The position numbers and the translations under genes were made by a program. Under the pieces are notes generated by a model. The model saw nothing but the letters and a program-made list of their open reading frames with translations, made no database searches and was not told where the DNA came from. From Hexactinellida sp. DTS-2022 (lineage: Eukaryota > Porifera > Hexactinellida): 64,000 bases of DNA. The stretch covers positions 3,720,001 through 3,784,000 of the forward strand of contig JAPNXP010000009.1 in the NCBI GenBank assembly GCA_028753945.1, read 5' to 3'. This document shows positions 10,671 through 21,880 of the stretch, piece by piece (the stretch's first letter is position 1; every line of letters begins with the position of its first letter).

Positions 10671-10796
10671 ATTATATATACCAAAAATAACCCAATAAGC
10701 TTTTTTATATACTTCGGATGCTCTGAGAGTTGGGTTTACACATTATAAACGTGACTTTTCAAGTCAGCTTCTTAATGAGCATCTCTTTTTTGGTAA

Positions 10797-11004
10797 TGCG
10801 GAAATGGTTCGAATTTTTCAAAATAGGAAATAGTTCGAACAAAAAAGGAAATAGTTCGAATTTCATTTTGTATTGTTGGACCATGGATTCAAGCCGGGAT
10901 TTTCTCATATCCATGGTGCAGCAACACTAAAAAATTCGAACAATTTCCGGTTTTGGTTTTTCGAACAATTTCCAGTTTTGGTTTTTCGAACCATTTCCAG
11001 CATA
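10797..11004. mobile_element. Inverted-repeat MITE with GGAAATAGTTCGAA units
   Basis: The left side carries three GGAAATnGTTCGAA units, and the right side carries three TTCGAAC.ATTTCC units in inverse orientation around a central segment with an ATATCCATGG/CCATGGATTC pair. Repeated units at both ends recall MULE or foldback termini. No target duplication was found. Confidence 0.6.
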
Positions 11005-11058
11005 CCTCTTTTTTAGCATTTTAATTAGTCATCTTATTTTTCCAATATCAATTTCAAG

Positions 11059-13170
11059 ATGAATAATCAAGAGGCTTACGACTTCCTAAATAACAGTTAA
11101 AATCCTTCTGATGCCGCGCTTAAATACATCAAGGTATTAAATTCTGATGAGTCAACTTTTAATTCCTTCAAGAACAAATTTAATAAGTTTAAATTGGCAC
11201 GAAAATCCTTCCTGAAAAATCAAGAGCTTGATAGATGGTAGAGCCAAATATTTGACGATCTTGAGACAGACGAATTCCCAAAGAAACGTAAACATGTTTC
11301 TTCGAGTAATCCAACCACTTCCTCGCCATTAATTACCAGTCTGTGTCCATCTTGTGAGTGTGAACAGTTTACAATGTGCCTGGCTTGTAATGATTGTGTT
11401 TTCGTTGAAGAAATGCCAGATTCGCGCAAACATATTGCTGAAGTACATTTGCCGTCTCAGAGGTCTCGTTTACAGGTATTATTAAAGCATATTAAATACT
11501 TAGCCGAACGTGAACATGTCGATGCTAAGGTCATTGCTAGTATTGCACTTAAATTGATCTCAAACGTTGAGCATGACAGAAAGGTAACGTTGAGCATGAC
11601 AGAAAGGTATGCTCAGAAATTTTGCAAACAGGTACTTTTTCCAATCCACAAAAACAATTACCAATTGAAAAGTCTGCATTTCTACTCGACATCTTGGAAA
11701 TTGGCAAACGAAAATATACCAATCTACGAAAATTGTTGAAACCAGAATTTATTGTATTACCATCCTACGACAAAAATTTCTACATTCAGATCCCAAATCG
11801 CGCTCTCAACTCATATTCAATTTGTACAAGATGACGGCCACACGATTGGTGCGGGTTATTCTTATATTGAAATTGTGAAACACACTGCAGAGAGGATAAT
11901 GCACACACTGGACGCTAGTCCCACACAATACCCTATTGAATTCGAAATCGCAGACGGACTCGATGGCTCAGGGAGTCATAGAATATACAATCAAATAAGC
12001 AATAATCCCAATTTCTCTACAAAGAACTTTTTGTTATATTCTTTTAAACCTCTAACAGTAAGGGACAAAAACAAGGATAAAATATGGTCCAACTGCGAAG
12101 AGTGAAAACTTAGAAACTGTAGATTATCTCATGAAAACTTTCATCAATCCTCCTACAGCAGAATTGGAAATAAATGGAATGGAAATGTCCAAATACGTAG
12201 GACTATGTTTGATAGAAAGATGTCGAAGTTTCTGAGTGGTGCAGGTGGCGCAAGTTGTCAACTCTGTACTGTAACTCATGCTAAATTAAAGGATATCGAA
12301 TTAATCAAATCCGGCTTTCCGATTAATCGAAATATGCAAACTGCGATAGCCATATTTAATGACTTCGACGTTGCTGAATTTCTCAAGTTAGATTCTAACT
12401 CAAGATTTGGATTAACACATCCACCGACATCAGACAAGGATATATCGCTGCACCGCCTCTCCACAGTTATTTGTGTGTATTTAGATGGTTCATGCTACTG
12501 ATTTATCACCTTGATGCTGGATAGCGTAAATGGTCTCCATCTTCTCCCGTGATACAAAGTAGCATGAAGAGAATGAGATCCCTAATCGAGAGAATACTGG
12601 ATATCGTATTGATCTCCCATCTTGCGATGGAGGAACAACAACAACAGGAAATGTAGCTCGAGAATGTTTTTTGAACAAGCATGATTTTATTAAGTGGGCT
12701 GTATCGACAATGAATGAGCAAGACGGAGAAAATGTCAAAATTATTCAAGTCAACCTTACTGCAATTTTACGAGTTTTCAATAGTAACCATAGAGTGGATG
12801 CAATTAAATTGTCAGAATTTTGCAAGGAAACGTATGAGTTTATAGTTGAAAGATTTCATTGGGTCAATATTACTCCTTCTCTACATAAATTATTGGCACA
12901 CTCTTCGGAACTAATCGAGTCCTATAACAAGGGCTTTGGGCTTTAGAATTTTTCTGAGGAAGGTCTCGAAGCCTTAAATAAGTATGTTAGGAAATTTAGG
13001 GAACACTTATCAAGAAAGTTCAGTTTTGAAACGAATATCAAGGATATTTTGGTAAGATTAACGACCCAGAGCGACCCAGTATTGCTTCAATACAGGATCA
13101 TGATGGCTTCTAAACAGGAATCCAAGCTAAATAAGAAGGATGAAATATTTCTTATCAGGATTTGCTAGTG
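11059..13170 (+). pseudogene. Transib/RAG1-like transposase remnant
   Basis: A broken coding region of about 700 residues begins MNNQEAYDFLNNS at 11059. Two cysteine pairs lie early (CPSCEC, then CLACNDC near 11374). The RAG1/Transib core follows in order. FEIADGLDGSGSHRIYNQ (acidic D at 11953-11955) aligns with SCDGMGDVSEKHG around RAG1 D600. SENLETVDYLMKTFINPP aligns with the ESDHETL segment near D708. GGASCQLCTVTHAKLKD gives the zinc-binding CxxC. LHKLLAH matches the RAG1 FHKTLAH. NFSEEGLEALNKYVRKFREH (12950-13010) aligns with the E962 region. In-frame stops lie at 11098, about 11239 and 12944. Frame changes occur near 11620, 11750, 12105 and 12500, and a 24-bp tandem duplication near 11570-11610 is one cause. 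It is inactive. Terminal repeats were not identified. Confidence 0.75.
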
Positions 13171-13899
13171 AATTCCTTATTATTGTGTGCGAACGTTAAT
13201 CTACACGGCTGTTTGGATTGTGTAACGACTACCAATTAGTAAATAATGCTTATAATGGGTTTTCTCAATTGTCAGGGCACTTACTCACGGACAAAAATAT
13301 TGTCCATAGTATGATGACGTCATAAGTTAATAAAATGAAGCCGTAGAAGAGAACTGATTATTTTATTCGATTCACAGCCATCGATAACCTATAGGTTAAT
13401 AATACATTTAATGTGTCTATCTGCCCTCTAAATACCTAATGCTTGTAAACCGCCATTTGCGGCCACTGTGTAGTATGTATTCACTATTATGCTTAACTTT
13501 CACCATGAATTTCTAGTTTTAATTTTAGAGAATTGTGATAATACTGTTATTTGATCCTAATAAAAAGTCATGTTTAAAAACGCAGTAAAAGTTGGGGTTA
13601 TCGGGAGTCGAAAATGTACGCTTCCATCACCTCATTAATTTTATTCTAGACAAATGTGCTTCTCGGCTGATTAAACTGCCCTGAAATCAGGATTTCATCT
13701 TGCAAAATTTTATGTGCGCTTAGATTAAGAATGAGCCTAGATTATAATTCAGTTTGTATCACGTATATGGGAGCATATCTCGATTTTCGCCCGCCTAGAA
13801 CTTTTTTCATAATCACCCGCCATGAGGCTTGTTGCGTTCTTCTGGAGGTCACCCTGCCTGAATGACTTAAGATATATTGCTGTAGTTATATATTTCATA
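13171..13899. other. Non-coding stretch after the Transib remnant
   Basis: No gene is recognised. A CACTGTG heptamer at 13464-13470 would suit a Transib end, but no partner was found. Confidence 0.4.
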
Positions 13900-14338
13900 A
13901 TATGTGGTTTAAACCATTTTTAGCCAATATCCATCAAGTGGTGAAAGTGTCCCTGCCACCCGCCATGGTACAAATGAAAATCTGGTTGTATCTCAGTCGA
14001 AATATTAGTAATGAATAGTCGAAATATTTGTAATGAATAGGAATTAACTTGAATAAAATAGCATCATTTTTTAATTTAATTTATTTAAAGGAAATAAACT
14101 CATTAACTATTTAATGAGTCAATTAAATGTACAATTTCTGAGCCTTATGAGGGAATTAGGATATACAACTTCTTATTTCAGATTTAAATACAACATGTCC
14201 AAATTTCTAAAAGTGCTTAACCTATCTTTTTATGTCAACACCGTGTTGAATCATTTACTTATGTTATTATGCTTATATAAACTCTAATTATTGAATACAA
14301 TTAATGTTGTTCAAAACTTTTGGCCGGTTAGTGTATAA
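13900..14338. mobile_element. mariner-like MITE, truncated
   Basis: It ends with CTTTTGGCCGGTTAGTGTA, the terminal motif seen near 38160, 50103 and in the complete unit 59790-60352. Its interior AATATCCATCAAGTGG... and GTATCTCAGT blocks match that unit. The left terminus is missing or decayed. Confidence 0.6.
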
Positions 14339-15100
14339 ATGTTTTTCAAAAGTTTACTATTTTCTTTTCTTTAATATATCGTTTATGCAACATCATGCCG
14401 AAGCATCAGATACATATATTATTATGCTGCTAGGTGCTAGAATTTATGAAGACAAATTTTGCTGTTGAAATACTTTTGCAAATTTTTCTAAATACTTTGG
14501 AGTGCATTTCGATGCTATGGAGAATTTCAATATTTTTAGAATTAACTATAAATTTCAGGTTCTTTTAACTCGTGTTACTATGTATTTTCTTAGTTAGAGA
14601 TTATTTTGCATGATTTCAAACCATTGTTATTGGTAAAATTTATTGAAGGTGTTTCCTATTTAATGGTTGATACTAATTTTAACACTTCAGTCAGTTCATA
14701 TTTGTTACCTCCAGAGCAGATTAGCCCTTTTAATCATGTGGCTTATTTAGAACCTAATTTTCTAACAGGAAATCAAACTAGAAGATACATTGTTCAAAGA
14801 AGGTTAAAATATCTTAAATGTGAGGCAAATATATTAGATACAACATGCTGGATGTTCACATTATGATTTCTTTACGATATGTATGTATGTAAGCAATAAT
14901 TTAATCTTTTAACAATGACAATTATATTTGAGTTAATTTATGTATACAATGCAGTCTCATTCGTATCCCCTGAAAATTTAAAAGCAAAATAAGAAAAAAA
15001 TTATATCTTTGTTATTAGGTGGCAGAATCGTTAGAAAATTGTTAGTTTAGAATGAAGTAATGTGGCTCTATGTGATTTAATTAACGCATACCCTAATTAG
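14339..15100. other. Unassigned stretch with an 86-codon open frame
   Basis: Plus 14606-14866 is open for 86 codons (KPLLLVKFIEGVSYLMVDTN...) and is preceded by a TTTTCTTAG acceptor-like site. The protein is not recognised. It could be an isolated exon or chance. Nothing else is evident. Confidence 0.25.
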
Positions 15101-17060
15101 TTTTTCGGAGCATATATCTATCGATTCTTTGGCAAAACTTGTGTCACAATTCTCAATTTCTTTTTCAAATTTTGTATAATGTTGGCTAAATATTTGTGTC
15201 TTGTCATCTCTAACTTTCCAACTCCTGTTTTATAAAGCCGCTATGTACTTTCTCATTGATATCCAAGCTAGTGGAGTGAGTACTACTACTTCGCTTGGAA
15301 TATAAAGTACTTTTGAATACTGAATGAACACAATAACCGGCGATAAAGGCTGGAGATTGAAGGTGAGAGGTATCGAGTGCGATTGGTGGTTCTTCATATA
15401 ACATTCTGATATAGATTCCAAATCGAATAGGTCGGCATCGCTAGATTCTTCCGATATTGAGAATTATCTTAAAAATTATTTTAATGAGACTGAGCTGTTT
15501 CTGAAATTTAATTATATTTCGCAGCATGGACAGTTAGTTAAAGCTGCAGCGGTTGAATCGTCAACTATCCGAAGTGCTAAATTGACATTTTGTCTTTCGA
15601 GACTAGATGACCAACAAGATTTAACTGTCAAGCGATGGGCTGTTTTAACGGCAGAAATTCTCTCAAGTATGAAAAGGTTTCGAAGATCCTGAAATGCTGC
15701 ATAAGTATAAGGTGAGGTCGCAAGATAAGAATGAAGGACAGCTAAATGTGTGATTGGAATCGACTTTATTTATCCAATATTTCTTATTGTTTTAATGATG
15801 TGAACAAAGTCGAAAATAAGATAAAGTGGTCTACAGGGCTGTAATGGATGAGAAACACAGGTTTCGAGATTAGTGGTAAGAGATAGTAATTTAAACAGAC
15901 TCACGTTGAGACTTGAGAGGGTAGTTATCAGTACAAACAACTTGAATTTGAAGATTTCAACTTTCAATATATTTTATTACTTCGAGGAAAATAGTTAATA
16001 TTTGAGCAGCACAAGATTTTGCGCAAAGTAAGAGTCGTAAACTGTGACCATTTTTTGCATAGACTTGATATCATGAATGCAAGAATAGTATTGGCTGCTT
16101 CAGTACGGGTAGATGAAGAGCCGAGTAATCTCCCCCTGTGTAAGAGAACTCTGATTTTACATGTATTTCATCTAAATGTAGTGTAACATTCCTTTCTTGG
16201 TTATACAATTTAGCAGTAGAAGCCATCAGATGAGTTTTCACCTCGCACTACAAGCCTATATTGCCATAAAGATTACGTAGGGTTGCTGAGTGGGGGAAGA
16301 TTAAACAATTTATCGACTGTAATTAGTTGTAGCAAGTAGAAGAAATCAAATGGTATTTTAGAGCTAGCACCATTGTAATTACATTGTACCTTCTTCGACT
16401 TTAGGAATAAGAGTATTCTCAAGTTGGCACAGTAAAAACTTTACCTGGGGTAACAATTCTGAATATTTTGAATATTTCTTGATAGAAGCCTATTGGTGGT
16501 AAGGAGTCATTAATTGCAATATATCTAGGAATATACGTATATTTGTTTTTTTTTCGATAGTTGTATCGAGTTTATACAAGTGTCCTCCGAAAACCATTTA
16601 ATCCAAGAAGCCGTGAGATCAAAATCCGCGAGCTTATGATTTAGTTCTGCTAACGATCTGACACCGAACTTTTCATATTCAGCGTAATGGATATCAATGC
16701 TCTGTCAAAGGCTTGAGAGAACAAGTTACTCTTATCTTCTGACGATTTAAACGTTCAGGCTTAGCGAACTGTGGTTTTGTGCTTAGATACTTGGGACAAT
16801 TGGGTAGAAGACAAGGTATAGCATTCTCACGTAGAATCGGTCGACGAGGAATCTTCTGTATTGAACCATCAAGTTGAGGCATATCCTGGTATCCACTTCA
16901 GTAATTAAATCCTGGGCAGCAAAAAAATGTTTCGAACAGACGAATATGTTCTTCAGGTCTCCAATATCTTCCCTGTGAAGAGCGCGTAGCCATTTTTCCT
17001 TAACTTCTTGAGGATTCGATGGTAATTTGAAAACTGATGTAATCTGTAGTAGTACTGATA
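15100..17060 (-). pseudogene. Decayed P-type (THAP) transposase, copy P1
   Basis: Fragments run in order on the minus strand. The THAP half FKLPSNPQEVKEKWLRALHR and CSKHF is at about 17050-16930, then the post-THAP segment GSIQKIPRR..LRENAIPCLLPNCPKYLS (16882-16694). Next come LETCVSHPLQP.RPLYLIFDFVHI (about 15870-15770), NVKLxxC..RLDDQ-like reversed remnants near 15600, and LQSPAFIAGYCVH (about 15370-15320). Multiple frameshifts separate them. No terminal repeats were found. It belongs to the same family as the elements at 19802-32191 and 45964-49492 but is more diverged. Confidence 0.7.
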
Positions 17061-17400
17061 AGGATCATTTTTTAAGGGATAGCTATGCAAAGTTCAATCC
17101 CCGGTAATTCTTGCGGAATTTTTTTGTACTATATGACGGCGATATTCACCTTAGTGACGTCAAAAAGGTTAGAAAATCTCCAAATCGAATTTTTATTTGG
17201 GATTTGGATGGATAGCATATCAAAGTATAGCTAGGAGTGGTTAAGTAATCCATGGTACACGGATTTTTGCTCAGCACTCAGGGACTTTTATATCGAAGGT
17301 CATGGTTCTAAAAATTTAGTAATGCCGCAAGTTTTCGCTGAACTGGAAGATAACTCAACTTATTTCTAGCTGATGTATTACAACTCCTCTTTATTAATTA
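17061..17400. other. Non-coding stretch
   Basis: Nothing recognisable lies between the P1 remnant and Helitron copy B. Confidence 0.4.
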
Positions 17401-17847
17401 CTAGCGCGCTTCTCTTGCTAGGTCGCTTCGCAGTAGAATACAACCACACACCAACCGCTTTACGGTTGGTGTGTGGTTTACATACTTCTGAGTTCTAACA
17501 TTGATTATACAGAGTAAATGGGCCAATAGTAGTAAAAAAAATTTAATGTGAAATTTTAATGATTACGCCGTCATGCGATAATGAGTAGGTATATTGACAA
17601 TCTGGTGTGACCAACGTGTCCGCATCATTAATGTACATGTTCAATTAAATTTTCTTATTTATCGTATTTTGTGCGATTAAGTGTATTTTCATGTTTCTCG
17701 AAATGTGACAATGACGTCATAACTTGTCGAGGTGTGCGAAATTTTGAGTGGAAACCTCAACTTGTTGATGGTTGCCAAAAGTTACCCCTAATTGCCAAAA
17801 ATCAGATTTGGAATCGTCCACTTTCTTCAATCAACTCGGAACATTCA

Positions 17848-17898
<51 letters not shown>

Positions 17899-17924
17899 CC
17901 AGCCTTGTGTTTTAATAGTATAGA
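17401..17924 (-). mobile_element. Non-autonomous Helitron, copy B
   Basis: A compact 524-bp copy. The minus-strand 5' end TCTATACTATTAAAACACAA is at 17924, and the 3' end closes with a hairpin and CTAG at 17401, next to T. The CCAACCGC...GCGGTTGG-like palindrome (17451-17477) lies just inside the 3' end. An AT microsatellite (17853-17882) sits near the 5' end. There is no Rep/helicase, so it depends on an element elsewhere. Confidence 0.85.
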
Positions 17925-17925
17925 T

Positions 17926-18504
17926 CAGTGGTTCTCAAACTGTGGTACGCGTACCACTGGTGGTACGCGAGCACCTTTCTAGTGGTACGCGGAGCTATAG
18001 GCGGAGGGAGGAGGAGTCAGGGGAAGGGGGAAATACTTTTTTCAGCCATTTGAATTGTTGGCAGTATATTGTTGATATTATTCAACGCCGTCAATATCTT
18101 CAATTCTCTAATGTTGCTAGACTACACATTCTAAATTAATTGTATTTTGTTTTTGTTAGCAAATTATGCTTCCTGCAGGTAGATTAGTAGTTAACATTAA
18201 CTCTGCAAAAAAATCCTGGGGGTATACTCCCCAAACCCCCTTAGGTCGCTCGCTACCCTCGCTGTTTGTTCATTTGACCGCGCAGAGACTTTCTCCTAGC
18301 TACGCCCTTGAGAGAGGGTAGATCATTATACTTTAAAAATGCATCAAAATTTAGATGCTATTAAATACAATGGAAATGTACTTTAGTACGATTTGCTGTA
18401 CGTCGTTTTCAGGGGTGTATTTAAATATCGATCATTATGGTGGTACGCGGAGACCCTAATATTTGATGAAGTGGTACGGGTTGTGAAAAGTTTGAGAACC
18501 ACTG
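17926..18504. mobile_element. hAT MITE abutting Helitron B
   Basis: TIRs are CAGTGGTTCTCAAACT and AGTTTGAGAACCACTG, with an exact 8-bp duplication GTATAGAT at 17918-17925 and 18505-18512. The left duplication consists of the last bases of Helitron B and the next base, so this element landed in the Helitron end after it arrived. The interior carries GGTACGCG repeats. Its small open frames are not credible genes. Confidence 0.92.
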
Positions 18505-18512
18505 GTATAGAT

Positions 18513-19801
18513 AATTAATAATCATGGGTGAATCATACGGGATTGTTACAAAACCAAAAAAATATAATTATCCTCAAATTACCATTGATCGTCGAAAACT
18601 ACTGTTTTGAGATTACATGCATAATATTTGTTGATGCGATTTGGTTAGTAGCTTTAAATATCGGCTATCTGCTATCAAAATGTCTATTTATTCCTAAACT
18701 TCCCTTTTTGCCCACTGGTGTTCTCAAAGACTCATAAATTACCTCAATGACGCCGTACCACTTTCAGATGGCTTTTATCTATGTTAAATTAAACAATTCA
18801 TTGATTATTTAATGATAAAAATAATAAAAAACTGGACACAATGTATACAAGTTGTAAGTATTATTTCGCTGTATCATTTACCAGGTGCTCCGTCGCTGGA
18901 AAACATTCAAATACAAAAAATAATCTGTCGTACACTTTCAATACGACGTGCTGCCCCTGTACTACCTATAATTATTTTTTTGCATTAAGATAAATGTAAA
19001 ATATGAATCCCCTTTGAAATTTTTTTATAAACTTAGAAATGAGCGAAAGTTTGCACTAAATGGGAAACAGAAAGTCGACTTTTATCTATCTGCTGTATTT
19101 CGATCGCTTTCATCGATTTTTTGAGGTCAACTAGTTAGAATTTATATTTTAAGATGAGTTACATAATTTAACCCAGGATTGATTTGCAATAAAGACTTAT
19201 AAATCAACTCATGGATGCGCTGAACATCAAGGCGAATCCGACTTCTATCTTGCTAATCTCTTTGAAATGACAGCAAGCATTGAGTACACAAGAAATCAGT
19301 ATTCCGGTATGGTTTAGCTGAGTAATTTCTAATCCTTTTGTAGATTATGTCAGATAAACTATAATATTTTAATTTATTTGCATTACAATCCGGATTATAA
19401 AATATGTTTTCAACACTATTAAATGACCGATACACTTACAATAGGCTAAATACCAATCAGACTCGTCTCTTTCTCTGGCGCAGCTATTTCGATTCATTTT
19501 CATTGATTATGTCAGGTCAACTAGTGAAAATTTTAGCTTTTGCTTTAAGATGAGTTTACACTCCTACAGATTACAAAATCCTATTTGAATTATAAAATAT
19601 CGAATTTTTTATTATCAAATACTGACTAAAAAGTGCATTTTCTTATGTCCTTGAAGAAAATATTGTCGAATTTTTTCACATTTTGGTCAACTGACACCTT
19701 ATTTGGTCCAAATACTCAATTCCTCTGATTTTCTACAAAATTTGTTTATATGTTTATATTCTTATTATTACAATTCTTGTTCTAAAAAAATTATATCTAC
19801 T
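18513..19801. other. Non-coding stretch of 1.3 kb
   Basis: No gene is recognised. Small open frames at 18528-18737 and 19435-19253 show no known motif. Confidence 0.4.
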
Positions 19802-20359
19802 CATAGCCTGCACTATAAATGCCAGACAGTAAAAGTACCAGTGATTATGTAGTAAGTGGACTTTTTCTATATTACAATATAACAATATTGTATTTAAAGT
19901 TATGTTTCCCTATAGACATAACTGATATATCTACCCCTTATTGAGAAACTATGATAAACTCTATCCGCGTATTTTAATCATAGTATAAATACAAACACAA
20001 AATCAACAATTACAGATTAGAACGACACACACGATCTTCTACAGTTGTCCAATGTAAATCTAACCGTTGACGGAAAGATGGTCGCGGGGAAATTTGGTCG
20101 CGACTGAAAAATTGTCGCGGAAAATTGGTCGCAGGGAAATTTAGTCGCTGGGAAAAATGGTCGCTACGAAACCATAATATTGAAGTTAATTTCCCATTCT
20201 TGATTTCACTCATTGTTATCCAAATGTCACTTGGGGTTAATTTGTTATTATCTCAACAAACACACGAGTATTCTTGACACTACACTATTTGGTTACTTAA
20301 GGAAAATTCTACAGTATATTGTAATTTCAATTCACTTTACGTTTTGACTTGTTTCTCTA

Positions 20360-21772
20360 ATGGCCTCTGAATTACTTATTGAAAGAATCAAGAGCAACAA
20401 AAATAAAGACAAAGCCTCGCTAATGGGATATATCTATACGTTAAACCGAGTATCTGATGATATATTATACTGGGCATGTGAAAAACGTGGCACATGCAAA
20501 GCTAGAATTCATACGAGAAATGATGTTATAATCAAGCCTGTTCTAGTATCCGAAGTTGAGCAATCCCATACGCACACCCCTTCACAGGATCGTATACAGA
20601 TGTTAAAGGATTATAGAAAAATGAAAGACACAGCATCTAATTCCGAGCAGAGCACTAGAGGTATATTATCCTCTGGTTTAGAAAAAATGCATCCAAGTAC
20701 TGTAAGTAAGCTACCACAATTGGAATCCGTGAAACGAACGATTCGTAATTACAAAAGCATGAGTATCGAAAATTGTGGCAATCCCACTTGTGCAGCTGAA
20801 ATTATCATCCCTGAAAAATATAAAAACTCTCTGAAAGGCGAAACCTTTTTACTGTATGATTCAGGGTTTGGGGATCAGCAAAGGATCATTATATATGGTA
20901 CACTTAAATTTATTGATTTCCTAAGAAACTGTGATAGCTGGTTTTGCGACGGAACATTTAGAGTTGTTCCTGATCTATTTACACAACTGTATACAATCCA
21001 TGCAGAAAAGGATGGTGTAATTTTCCCTTGTATCTATGCACTGCTTCCAAATAAAACTGAAGCTACATATGACAGATTGTTTAAGAAATTATTAGAAATA
21101 GAGCCATCATTAAACCCTTTAAGAATTATGGTCGATTTTGAGAAGGCTGCAATTAATGCCCTGGAGGAGAATTTTATTTCTGTAATTACGGGATGCTTTT
21201 TTCACCTCTCGCAAAATATATTCAGGCACGTTCAAGAACAAGGGTTGGCTGTACGATATCAAGAGGATAACGATTTCGCTATTAGTATTAAGATGCTTGC
21301 CAGTTTGGCTTTTGTTCCAGAGATCGACGTTATAGACAGTTTCATAATTTTAATGCAACAGTTTCCAGAAGAGGCTATAGAAATAGCTAAATATTTTGAA
21401 AAAACATACATAGGAAAAGTATTACCCGATTTGACTAGAAGGGTTCCATTGTTCCCAATAAGAATTTGGAATCTTCACACAAGGGTCAACAGCCGTCTAG
21501 CCAGGACAAATAATAACGTTGAGGGTTGGCACAATGCATTCAGATCTACAGTTGTATATTCGCATCCAAGTTTTTGCAAACTTTCTATGTTTCTTCAAAG
21601 GGAACAGTCTATGCAAGAGGCCGTTCTTGCAAAATGGGAGGGTGGAGAAGTAAAAAAAAGTTCAAAAGCTATTATCGCACGTGATAATCGCATCTTATCC
21701 CTTGTGGCCGATTACGAAAACCGTGAAACATTGGTTTTTCTGAAGGGAATTGCATATAATTTCGAATTTTAA
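20360..21772 (+). CDS. MULE transposase, uninterrupted
   Basis: A 470-residue intronless protein. An N-terminal FLYWCH-like zinc finger (LMGYIYTLNRVSDDILYWACEK...C.ARIHT, about residues 21-55) would bind the element ends. The MULE catalytic core follows, with FCDGTFRVVPDLFTQLYTIH (first Asp about residue 198), IMVDFEKAAINAL (second Asp, D-x-E, about residue 257), CFFHLSQNI (zinc/His motif), and NNNVEGWHNAF (Glu about residue 392). All expected catalytic residues are present and no frameshift is seen. The start at 20360 is the first ATG in frame and leaves about 295 bp of terminal repeat and leader. No RING tail is present, unlike the other MULE family in this window. Confidence 0.92.
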   Translation: MASELLIERIKSNKNKDKASLMGYIYTLNRVSDDILYWACEKRGTCKARIHTRNDVIIKPVLVSEVEQSHTHTPSQDRIQMLKDYRKMKDTASNSEQSTRGILSSGLEKMHPSTVSKLPQLESVKRTIRNYKSMSIENCGNPTCAAEIIIPEKYKNSLKGETFLLYDSGFGDQQRIIIYGTLKFIDFLRNCDSWFCDGTFRVVPDLFTQLYTIHAEKDGVIFPCIYALLPNKTEATYDRLFKKLLEIEPSLNPLRIMVDFEKAAINALEENFISVITGCFFHLSQNIFRHVQEQGLAVRYQEDNDFAISIKMLASLAFVPEIDVIDSFIILMQQFPEEAIEIAKYFEKTYIGKVLPDLTRRVPLFPIRIWNLHTRVNSRLARTNNNVEGWHNAFRSTVVYSHPSFCKLSMFLQREQSMQEAVLAKWEGGEVKKSSKAIIARDNRILSLVADYENRETLVFLKGIAYNFEF

Positions 21773-21796
21773 GACGTATATCATTTTTTCTCTTTC

Positions 21797-21880
21797 TTCA
21801 ACATTTATATTTAATTCCTTCAACATTTATATTTAATTCCTTCAACATTTATATTTAATTCCTTCAACATTTATATTTCA
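21797..21880. repeat. Short tandem repeat, 22-bp unit, four copies
   Basis: Four nearly identical units of CCTTCAACATTTATATTTAA plus TT follow the MULE stop codon directly, inside the element's 3' region. Confidence 0.9.

Noticed and set aside
13464-13470. CACTGTG heptamer (reverse CACAGTG, the RAG signal heptamer) downstream of the Transib remnant
   Set aside because: A 7-bp match is expected by chance and no inverted partner with matching neighbours was found upstream. CACAGTG near 9826 has different flanks.
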